A stretch of DNA of 32,439 bases from positions 1 through 32,439 of the forward strand of contig JAISTE010000104.1 in NCBI GenBank assembly GCA_031272825.1, written 5' to 3'. Positions 6,400 through 13,805 of this stretch are shown here, piece after piece. Made by a program: the position numbers and the translations under genes. Within the stretch, counting starts at the first letter, position 1; each line of letters begins with the position of its first letter. Below the pieces are notes generated by a model. It saw nothing but the letters and a program-made list of their open reading frames with translations, had not been told where the DNA came from and did not search any database. The stretch comes from Propionibacteriaceae bacterium (GTDB lineage: Bacteria; Actinomycetota; Actinomycetes; Propionibacteriales; Propionibacteriaceae).

Positions 6400-8920
6400 T
6401 GGATTTTCCTTTCAAGAACTGGCGCTCCCAGCGTTTGGCGGTCTGATAGGCCGAGGACGACGGGGATATGGATTCGAGGGCAGCAGCCGACCCGTCCTTG
6501 TCGCCCAGGGCGAGCCGAACCCTGGCCAGGCCGAATGCGGACTGTGTGCCGTAGGCGGCGTCGGTGGCCAGGCAGATTTGGTAGAGCGATTCCGACAAGG
6601 CAAGCTGCCCGGATAGCTCGCAGGTGAGAGCAAGGGCGAGCTTGGGGGCGAGCTCGCCGGGGAGCACGCCGTAGACGGTGTTGAACGACTGCCTGGCCGC
6701 GCGGTACTGGCCCGATTGCAGCATCGCGATGCCTTTGAGCCACATCAACTGCCACTGCCAGGGGTCAGAGGGCAGCGACTGGTCGACCCGCTCGGCGGCC
6801 TTGGCCCAATCGAAGCGGCGCAGCCAGGCCAGGGCGTCGTCGTAGTCGGGGCTGGGGGAAACCAGCGGCAGGGGCAGCTGCTCCCAGTCGGCCCCGGCAC
6901 CCGAGCCGATCGGGGCAGTGAACAGGTGCGAGGAGCGGGTCTCCTTCGCCGGATCGGGGCTGGCGGCCAGCTCGCGCAGCACCAAGGAGAGCTGCACCTC
7001 CAGCTCGGCGACCGATTGGAAACGATCCCTGGGATCGGCGGCGAGCGTGCGCTCCAGCAGGCGAATCAAGGAGTCATGCCCCGCGAGCTCGGCGGGCGGC
7101 TGGGCTGGGTCGAAGCCCGAGGTTCCGGCGATGAGGGCGAGCAGCGTGCGCCCGACCGAGTAGACGTCGGAGGCGACGGATGGCCCATCGCTCGCCAGCT
7201 CGGGGGCCGCATAGCCGACGGTCCCGTAGATCGCCCGGTCGGTATCACCCAGCTCACGCACCGAGCCGAGGTCGATCAACATGACCTTGTTGGGCGTCGC
7301 CACGATGTTTCCGGGCTTGAAATCCAGGTAAAGCAACCCCAGCGAGTGCAGGTAGTCGAGCCCGGGCAGCACCGCCAACACCAGGGCGACGGCCTGGGCC
7401 GCGGTGAACGTACCGGATTTGAGCAGCTGGGCGAGCGAGCGTCCGGGCACAAACTCGGTAACCAGGTACTCGTCCGAACCGTACTCGACGACGTTATAGA
7501 TCTCGACGATCAGCGGGTGAGAGCCGAGCCGGGCCAGCATCCGGCGCTCGCGTGCGGCCAGCTCGCGCTGCTCGGGATCGTCGGGGTGAAGCATCCCTTT
7601 TAGAACGACGTCACGGCCCACCCGCTCGTCGCGGGCCAGGTATACCCAGCCCTGGCCGCCAAAGGCGATCGGCCCAAGCACACGATACTGCCCGGCAACC
7701 AGGGTTCCGGGTTCGATGGCGCGAGCCGAAACCTGCTTGTCGGCGGGGGGAGTGGGGTCGGAGAGCAGGAGCTCCTCGGGCTGAACCGGGGCAATCGGCA
7801 GCAGAGAGCGGCTCAGGCGCGTGATAACCGTGTCCTGCAAGGCCTCCGAAGGCCTGGGCCGCTGGTAATCCTGGGCGAGCGCCGAGCCGAACGGCAGGGT
7901 ACCGATGAGGGTGGAAAGGCCGGTACCGGATTCGCTTGAGGTCGCGGCGGGTTCCAGTCCGGATTTGCGGCCGCAGACGTTGCAATAGCCGTCGACAATC
8001 CAACCTTCGCAGCCCGCGTGCGAGCAGGGTTCACGCTCGGAGGCATCGTCTTTGTCGGATTCGGCGCCTCGGATCTCAAGGCCGCATACCGGGCAGACCG
8101 AACCGGTGTACGCGTGGCCGCACTCGGCGGGCTGAGGTGATGATGGGAGTTGATCCAAGGCCTTCACGCCGCAGACCTCGCAGTAGCCGTCGACGATCCG
8201 GCCGCCGCACCCGGGTTCCTGGCAGCGGCCCCCGGTGCCGGGCTGTGCGGGTTGCTCGAAGAAGACGGAGGTGTTTTGGCTGGTAGCGCCGACCACGATG
8301 AGGTCGCGCTCAGCCTTGGCCATGTCGTACTCGAGGGCGGAGAGCTCGCCGCCGACATCGGCCCCGCGCACGGCCTTTTCCTCCAGCGCGTCCAAGCGAG
8401 AGGCCAGCGCCGAAACCTGCCGCGACGGGATTCCTAGCAAGGTGGGCTGGGCGGCCACCTGCTCGCGCGCCCGCTCGACGGCCGCACGCAAGGCCGCCAG
8501 GCGCCTTCTAGTTGTCCCGTCCTCGGCGGCTAACCCCAAGCGCGAGACCATCTGGGAGTGCAGCATCATCACCAGGCGCCCGGCCTCGGCCAGGGTAAAG
8601 CTCTGGCCCTGCATCCCCTCGACCCGGCCCCAAACCTCGCGGCCGAACTGGGCGAGTTCACGCGCTCCTGCCCGGCCCGAATCCCACGTGGTTTTGAGGG
8701 CGTCCAACCGCTCTTTCACCGCTTGCCACAGGCTCATCGCAAGCTTTAAGTCGTCGATGAACTCGGGCGTCCTGCCGGTTGCGTAGACGGCGGCATCGAG
8801 TTCGTCGAGATCATCCTTGGCGACGCTCACCCACTCGGAGAGGGCGGTCAAGAACTCCAGCGCCTCCTGCGAGTTGGGTGCCACCTGGTAGGAACCCGGT
8901 GCCTGCGGGAAACTTCTCAT
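6392..8920 (-). CDS. PknG-like serine/threonine protein kinase with zinc-knuckle and TPR regions
   Basis: This is an 842-residue multidomain protein. Residues 1-225 are helical with no motif I recognise. Residues 233-316 carry three Cys clusters: C233/C238/C247/C250, C267/C276/C279 and C299/C304/C313/C316; the first and third share an IVDGYC-x-VCG repeat. The kinase domain is about 410-650: glycine loop FGGQGWVYLA, VVLK with the ATP-binding Lys at about 441, catalytic YLDFKPGN (Asp533, Lys535, Asn538), DLG for DFG at 550-552, and APE. VLKGMLHPDD, LPGLDYLHSLGLLYLDFKP and DVYSVGRTL closely match PknG. The C-terminal 150 residues are helical TPR-like, as in PknG. The start is set by GGAGGAG before the ATG. 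The gene overlaps the XpaC-like gene by 4 nt (ATGA) and the vWA gene by 8 nt. M. tuberculosis PknG sits beside glnH; this context differs. Confidence 0.92.
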   Translation of the reverse strand: MRSFPQAPGSYQVAPNSQEALEFLTALSEWVSVAKDDLDELDAAVYATGRTPEFIDDLKLAMSLWQAVKERLDALKTTWDSGRAGARELAQFGREVWGRVEGMQGQSFTLAEAGRLVMMLHSQMVSRLGLAAEDGTTRRRLAALRAAVERAREQVAAQPTLLGIPSRQVSALASRLDALEEKAVRGADVGGELSALEYDMAKAERDLIVVGATSQNTSVFFEQPAQPGTGGRCQEPGCGGRIVDGYCEVCGVKALDQLPSSPQPAECGHAYTGSVCPVCGLEIRGAESDKDDASEREPCSHAGCEGWIVDGYCNVCGRKSGLEPAATSSESGTGLSTLIGTLPFGSALAQDYQRPRPSEALQDTVITRLSRSLLPIAPVQPEELLLSDPTPPADKQVSARAIEPGTLVAGQYRVLGPIAFGGQGWVYLARDERVGRDVVLKGMLHPDDPEQRELAARERRMLARLGSHPLIVEIYNVVEYGSDEYLVTEFVPGRSLAQLLKSGTFTAAQAVALVLAVLPGLDYLHSLGLLYLDFKPGNIVATPNKVMLIDLGSVRELGDTDRAIYGTVGYAAPELASDGPSVASDVYSVGRTLLALIAGTSGFDPAQPPAELAGHDSLIRLLERTLAADPRDRFQSVAELEVQLSLVLRELAASPDPAKETRSSHLFTAPIGSGAGADWEQLPLPLVSPSPDYDDALAWLRRFDWAKAAERVDQSLPSDPWQWQLMWLKGIAMLQSGQYRAARQSFNTVYGVLPGELAPKLALALTCELSGQLALSESLYQICLATDAAYGTQSAFGLARVRLALGDKDGSAAALESISPSSSAYQTAKRWERQFLKGKSNG

Positions 8921-9402
8921 GGCTCCTCCGTTCTGAACTTCTCTTGCAGGAATGCCCCGTTGACGTACAGTGCCTGGGCGTCGCGGGCGCTGACCGCATC
9001 CAGCAGGTTGCGGGTGGTGGCGTCCAACAGATCCAGCTGCTCCACCAACAGCATCAGCGAGGTTTTCATTCCCGCCACCGGGCGGGTATCGGCCCACTGC
9101 CGGGGCAGCCGCAGATACGAACGCAGCGCCTCGGGCAGGTAGTCGGTGGCCGTCGCCATCGCCGCATAGGCGTCGTAGCTTCCCAGCCCCAGGTTTTCCA
9201 AACGCGGAAGGATCAGCCGCAGCGTGCCGGTGATCTTGCGCACCCTCGCCTTCACCGGGGTGGGGACGTCGGGGCGTTTCATCGTCTCTTCGATCTTGTC
9301 CAGCTGCCCTTGCAATTGCTCGGCAGTGGGGGCAGGTGTCACGACAGGCTCAACCGGCTCAGGCTCCTCGGTGCCCGTTCCCAACCAGTCGAACAGCCCC
9401 AT
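8917..9402 (-). CDS. XpaC-like helical protein, TelA partner
   Basis: This 161-residue protein has no signal peptide. It starts MGLFDWLGTG, continues with a Glu/Pro/Thr-rich linker to about residue 25, and is then almost wholly alpha-helical. The segment DYLPEALRSYLRLP, followed by LLVEQLDLLDATTRNLL and an end ALYVNGAFLQEKF, resembles the C-terminal part of XpaC-type proteins, which often neighbour telA. That resemblance is from memory and the match is partial, so I class it as XpaC-like only. It overlaps the telA stop codon by one base (TAATG) and the kinase start by four (ATGA). Such coupling suggests that TelA, this protein and the kinase are made in fixed proportions, perhaps as a complex. 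No catalytic residues are evident. Confidence 0.6.
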   Translation of the reverse strand: MGLFDWLGTGTEEPEPVEPVVTPAPTAEQLQGQLDKIEETMKRPDVPTPVKARVRKITGTLRLILPRLENLGLGSYDAYAAMATATDYLPEALRSYLRLPRQWADTRPVAGMKTSLMLLVEQLDLLDATTRNLLDAVSARDAQALYVNGAFLQEKFRTEEP

Positions 9403-10616
9403 TAGTCGATGGTCAGCTCAGGGAGATCCTTGCGCTGATCCTGGGCGCGCACGCGATCCAGATAGCTGCGGGACTTCATGACCTCGCCTTCGAGCACCTG
9501 CACGGTCTGGCTCATCGAATCGAGGGCCTTGGCCTTGAACTCGTCGATGGAATCCATCGTGGCATAGATGTTCTCGAACGCCTTTTGCAGCTGCTGCATC
9601 CCGATCGTCGAGGACGCGGCTTGCTCTTGGATGGACGCCGAGTTGGTGCGCAGCGCCTGCGAGGTGGACTCGATGATCTGGCTGGTGGTGGTGTTCAGGG
9701 CCGTCACCTGGTCGAGCACCAGCTTTTGATTGCCGACGGCCTGGGCCACGATCACCGCGGTGCGCAAGGCCGAGACGGTGGTGGTGGAGGCCCGATCCAC
9801 GCCCTTGATGAGCTCGACATTGTTCTTGATGATGACGTCGAGCGAAAGATAGGACTGGATGGATACGGCCAGCTGGGTGAGCAGATCCTGGTGCTTTTGC
9901 CGCACGTAGAACAGCACGTCCTGGGAGACGGCCTTGGCCTTCTCCGGGTCGGTTTGCTCCAGCTTCTTCACCTCAAGCTCAAGCTTGGAATCGAGCTGCT
10001 CGGCGATGTAGACGTACTGGTTGAGCCGGGCCATGATGTCCCACAGGTTCTTCTTCTCCAGGTTCAGGGAGGTGTTGTCCTTCTTCAGCTCGTCTTGGCC
10101 GGAGCGCAGCGAATGCAAGATGGCGTTGAGGTGGGACTGCGAGGATTGGTAGCGGCGGAAGTAATCCACTGACTTGCCGGTGGAGAACAAGCCGAGGAAC
10201 TTCTTCTCCTTGCCGCGCGCCCCCGCCGGGTCGAGCGTTTCGACTTCTCTTCTAAGGGCGAGCAACGAGTTGGCGATGTCGGAGCCCTCGGCCACGGCAC
10301 CGTCCTTGATGGCCTTGACCGGGGTTTCCAGCAGACGGTTGGAGGTTTCGGCGGCCTTGCGGATGTCGATGTCGCCCATCGAACGCGCGGCGTCGGCCTG
10401 TTTGGAAAGCTCTGGCGAGCCGGTCTCGGCTGTGGTCACCAAGTGGATGAACTCGTCGACTTTCTTGTCCAGCTCCGGCACCTTCTCCACGTCGATCTTG
10501 GGCGCCATCTTCGGGGCCTGGGTGAGCGCCACCTCCTTGGTGGGGGCGGGCGGCTCCAAATTCAAGACGTCCTCGGGCGGGGTCAGGGCATCGGATTCTT
10601 CGTTCGCAGCGGTCAT
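9402..10616 (-). CDS. telA: TelA family protein (toxic anion/tellurite resistance family)
   Basis: The 404-residue protein has an acidic Pro-rich start (to about residue 40) and then a long helical body: RKAAETSNRLLETPVKAIKD, FRRYQSSQSHLNAILHSLR, LNQYVYIAEQLDSKLE, and IIKNNVELIKGVDRASTTTV. This is the layout of the TelA family (toxic anion resistance), long coiled-coil cytosolic proteins. TelA was named for tellurite resistance on plasmids. The chromosomal members are usually tied to stress-response modules and their biochemical action is not settled. It is the first gene of the minus-strand operon. The ATG has AAAGG about 7 nt upstream. The promoter must lie in 10617-10805, shared with the divergent adnA, where I see no convincing -35/-10 pair. 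The family is well supported; tellurite resistance itself should not be assumed. Confidence 0.9.
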   Translation of the reverse strand: MTAANEESDALTPPEDVLNLEPPAPTKEVALTQAPKMAPKIDVEKVPELDKKVDEFIHLVTTAETGSPELSKQADAARSMGDIDIRKAAETSNRLLETPVKAIKDGAVAEGSDIANSLLALRREVETLDPAGARGKEKKFLGLFSTGKSVDYFRRYQSSQSHLNAILHSLRSGQDELKKDNTSLNLEKKNLWDIMARLNQYVYIAEQLDSKLELEVKKLEQTDPEKAKAVSQDVLFYVRQKHQDLLTQLAVSIQSYLSLDVIIKNNVELIKGVDRASTTTVSALRTAVIVAQAVGNQKLVLDQVTALNTTTSQIIESTSQALRTNSASIQEQAASSTIGMQQLQKAFENIYATMDSIDEFKAKALDSMSQTVQVLEGEVMKSRSYLDRVRAQDQRKDLPELTID

Positions 10617-10805
10617 GTCGGGCCTTTCGTAGTTGGTTCAACACTCTACTTCGTACCCGGTCGAACGTGTAGGCAAAACTCCCGGGATTATCCCTGATTC
10701 CAGCCTGATAAGCGGGTTCGGGGTTGCTCTGGGGCGTGAGTTTTCTCGGGTGTCGGCGATTGTCGCCTTCGGTTGACCGAATCCGAAATTGTTAGAAGCA
10801 GGTGA
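10617..10805. promoter_or_regulatory. Divergent intergenic region between telA and adnA
   Basis: These 189 nt must hold the promoters of the leftward telA operon and the rightward adnAB-nudC genes. On the plus strand TTGACC at 10773-10778 is a good -35 element, but no clean -10 follows at 16-18 nt. The minus strand shows AAAGG before telA and no convincing hexamer pair. A TCGAAC at 10660-10665 matches half of the actinobacterial LexA site, but the second half is absent. Confidence 0.35.
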
Positions 10806-13805
10806 TTGGATAGGGACGTGGATTTGAGTAGTTGGAACTGCCCGGTGTTGGCCGTCGGCGGGCCGGGCACGGGTAAGACTCGCCTCGTGCAAGATGCGGC
10901 GCTCGCGGCGCTGGAAAGCGGCGAGTGCCTGGTGCTTGCGCGCACCCGCAAGGAGGCCTCCAGGATGCGCAACCGAATCGTGCGCGCGCTTCCTTCGAGC
11001 GTTTGGACTCCCAGAGTGACGACGGCCAACGCGTTCGCCTGGTCGATCTTCTCTCGCTTCAACCCCGGCATCCGGCTGCTCGACGCTCCGGAGCAGGAAT
11101 ACCAATTGCGCGAGCTGCTCTCTGGCTCGAAGGAGTTGTGGCCGCAGTTTCTGGCGCCCGCACTGGGGACGCGCACATTCGCCTCCCGAGTTCGCGGGGC
11201 GCTGCAGCGAGTGCGGCAGCTGGGCCTCGACCCAGTGGACGTGCGGCGCTTCGGCGCCGAGGCGGGCAAGCCCGAGTGGGAGGCACTGGGAGCGTTCTTC
11301 GAGGTGTACCTGGACGTCCTGGAGGGCGAACAGGCAGTTGACTACGCCGAATGCACACACCGGGCCCGCCTGGCGCTTGCCGAACCCGAGAAGGCGGCCC
11401 AGCTCTTAGGCAAATACCAGGCGATAGTGGTCGACGATTTCACCGATCTGGATCCTTCCCAGATCGGGCTCTTGTCCGATGCGCTGCCGGCGTCCCGGCG
11501 TTTGTTGGCAACTGGAGATCCAAACACCAACGTCTACGGGTTCCGCGGCGCACACCCCAGGGCGGCCGAGCGATTCGCCGAGTTCTTCGGCGGTACCGTC
11601 ATAGAGCTCAAATCCGGGTACAGGCAAGGGCCGGTGCTGGCAAAGGCACTGGCCGGGGTGCGCTCCCGTCTTCCGCTTCCTTTGATCGACGGCCAGGCGC
11701 GGGTTCTCGATCCTGTTCCGGCTTGTGGCGGGCTAGCCGATGCCGCCCAGGTGCGCCTGACCGCCACACCCGCCGAGGAGGCGCGTTTCGTGGCTCAGCA
11801 GGTAGCGGCCCAGCACGCCAAGGGCCGCGCCTATAAGGACATGGCCGTGCTGCTGCGCTCGCCGGGCAGGCAACTTGGCGAGTACGAGCGGGCGCTGGCC
11901 GCCGAGGGCATCGAGGTCAGCAAGTTCTCAGCGGACATCGCACTCGCCCAGGCTCCCGCAGTCCAGCCGCTGCTGCTGGCGCTGCGGGCCGTGCTTTCGC
12001 CTGCAGGCAAGGCAAAGGCGCTGCTGGTCTCACCGATCGGGGGTCTGGATCCGCTGGATCTGCGGGTGCTGCAAAGGGAGGCCCGCTCCCTGGGAATGGC
12101 GCTTGGGCCGCAGTTGTTCGATCAGCTGCTGGCCGAACCAGGTGTGCTGCGCGGCGTTGACCGACCGCAGGCCAAGGCAGCGGTCGAGTTGTCCGAGCAT
12201 CTGCAGGCTGCGCGCGGCAAGCTGGAATCCGGGGCCACCCCCGCGGAGATCGCCTGGGAGTTTTGGAACGGTACCGCGTGGAGCAAGCGGCTGATCGAGG
12301 CGGCGAAGGGCAACGACGAAAATGCCCGGCTCGCCGATAGGGATCTGGACGCCCTGGTGGAGTTCTTCGCTTTCGCCGCCGAGGTCAACACGGTCGGTGA
12401 GGCCGGGGTGAAGCAACTGCTCGGTGAGGTTCAGGCCCAACAATTACCCGCCGACACGGCCCGTGAGGATCGCGTCGTCAACCCCGGGGTAACCCTGTGC
12501 TCGGTGTTCCAAGCTAAGGGATCGCAGTGGGATTTCGTCGCCATCCCTGGGGTGCAGGAAGGCTCATGGCCGCGGCTGCGCGGCGGGGCCGGAATGCTGG
12601 ATCCCGAATGGCTGACACTTGACGGCGTCGTCCAGCCGGACATGCGCCGGCAGATTCTTGCCACCGACCGCAAATTGTTTTACCTGGCCTGCGGCACGGC
12701 GAAAGAAGAGCTGCTTGTCACCGCAGCGAAGGAGGCCGAGGGGCAGCCCTCTCGCTTCCTAACCGAACTCGGGGTTCCGGTCTTAGACGCGCAGGACTTA
12801 GACGTACCGCGATCGCTTGCCCAGCTCACCTCGTCCTTACGCAAGAAGTCCGCACTTGGGAACACCTGGGCCGAGCGCGAGGGCGCGGCGGCGAACCTGC
12901 GTTGGCTGTCCAAGCAGCAAATCGACGGTGAACCAGCCGCCCCCAAGGCCGATCCTTACCAGTGGTGGTTGTACCGAACGAATACCGATCAGCTTGAGGA
13001 TTCTCAGCGCACGGTGTTCAGGATTAGCCCTAGCCAGGTGAGCACGCTGCTGTCCTGCCCGAGGCGTTACTTTCTGGCAATCGAGGCGCGGGCCGAGCAG
13101 CCCTCCGCCAGCGCACAGGTCGGAACCGCGGTTCACAAGGTGGTCGAAGAGCTGCAGCGTGGAAGCCTGGACGTCGAGTCGGCGAGGGTACGCCTGGAAG
13201 AGATATTCGCCGGACTCGTCTTCGGTTCCGAGCTAGAGGCGGTGAGCGAGCTTGAGCGTGCGGTGCGCATGGTGCAGGCGGCCGACCGCTGGCTGCGTCA
13301 GCGCAGGGATGAACTCGTGGGGGCCGAGGTTGACTTCGACCTGGACGTAGAGGTCGAAGGTGTGAAGCTGCTCCTGCACGGCAGGATCGACAGGCTGGAA
13401 CGAGTGGGAGATCAGTTGTTGGCCGTCGATTTCAAGACGGGGCAGGAGATCACCAAGGATCAGGCCGCGGCGCTGGATCAGGTGGGCATCTACCAGTTGG
13501 CCATTGAGCGCGGGCTGGAGGGCGTCGCCAAGGCCCGATCCGCTGGCGGGCTGCTCGTATACCTGAAGAAGGAGACGGCAGCCGGGCTGCCTACGGAGCG
13601 AGAGCAGCAGTCGCTGGACATCTCGCCGCACCTGATACCGCCCGAACCCGGCGAAGACCAATACGAAAACTGGATAACGCATCATCTGGCTCTCGCGGCC
13701 CGGGAACTGATCGCGGGCGATTTTCCGGCCAAACGCAACCCCGGCTGCGGCCACTGCCAGTTCTCAGACAGTTGCCCAATACAAGGAAGGCAGGTGCTCG
13801 CATGA
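10806..13805 (+). CDS. adnA: AdnA-like helicase-nuclease subunit (UvrD-like motor fused to Fe-S RecB-like nuclease)
   Basis: AdnA pairs with AdnB to resect double-strand breaks in actinobacteria. The 999-residue frame opens with Walker A GGPGTGKTR at 18-26. Motif III is GDPNTNVYGFRGA and motif V QAKGSQWDF. The Walker B is DDFTD at 210-214, with Asp where UvrD has the catalytic Glu. Motif VI reads YLACGTAKEEL near residue 625, with Thr in place of the arginine finger. So the motor looks weakened, in keeping with AdnB being the main motor in mycobacteria. The C-terminal nuclease has GTAVHK, GRIDRLE and AVDFKTG (about 874), and an Fe-S set: SCPRRY near 750 plus CGHCQFSDSC at the end. The start is unsure: TTG at 10806 or GTG at 10818 (AGGG just before). 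It overlaps adnB by 4 nt (ATGA). Confidence 0.9.
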   Translation: MDRDVDLSSWNCPVLAVGGPGTGKTRLVQDAALAALESGECLVLARTRKEASRMRNRIVRALPSSVWTPRVTTANAFAWSIFSRFNPGIRLLDAPEQEYQLRELLSGSKELWPQFLAPALGTRTFASRVRGALQRVRQLGLDPVDVRRFGAEAGKPEWEALGAFFEVYLDVLEGEQAVDYAECTHRARLALAEPEKAAQLLGKYQAIVVDDFTDLDPSQIGLLSDALPASRRLLATGDPNTNVYGFRGAHPRAAERFAEFFGGTVIELKSGYRQGPVLAKALAGVRSRLPLPLIDGQARVLDPVPACGGLADAAQVRLTATPAEEARFVAQQVAAQHAKGRAYKDMAVLLRSPGRQLGEYERALAAEGIEVSKFSADIALAQAPAVQPLLLALRAVLSPAGKAKALLVSPIGGLDPLDLRVLQREARSLGMALGPQLFDQLLAEPGVLRGVDRPQAKAAVELSEHLQAARGKLESGATPAEIAWEFWNGTAWSKRLIEAAKGNDENARLADRDLDALVEFFAFAAEVNTVGEAGVKQLLGEVQAQQLPADTAREDRVVNPGVTLCSVFQAKGSQWDFVAIPGVQEGSWPRLRGGAGMLDPEWLTLDGVVQPDMRRQILATDRKLFYLACGTAKEELLVTAAKEAEGQPSRFLTELGVPVLDAQDLDVPRSLAQLTSSLRKKSALGNTWAEREGAAANLRWLSKQQIDGEPAAPKADPYQWWLYRTNTDQLEDSQRTVFRISPSQVSTLLSCPRRYFLAIEARAEQPSASAQVGTAVHKVVEELQRGSLDVESARVRLEEIFAGLVFGSELEAVSELERAVRMVQAADRWLRQRRDELVGAEVDFDLDVEVEGVKLLLHGRIDRLERVGDQLLAVDFKTGQEITKDQAAALDQVGIYQLAIERGLEGVAKARSAGGLLVYLKKETAAGLPTEREQQSLDISPHLIPPEPGEDQYENWITHHLALAARELIAGDFPAKRNPGCGHCQFSDSCPIQGRQVLA

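Noticed and set aside
10660-10673. LexA/SOS box between telA and adnA
   Set aside because: TCGAAC fits one half of the actinobacterial site, but the expected GTTCGA four bases later is absent.
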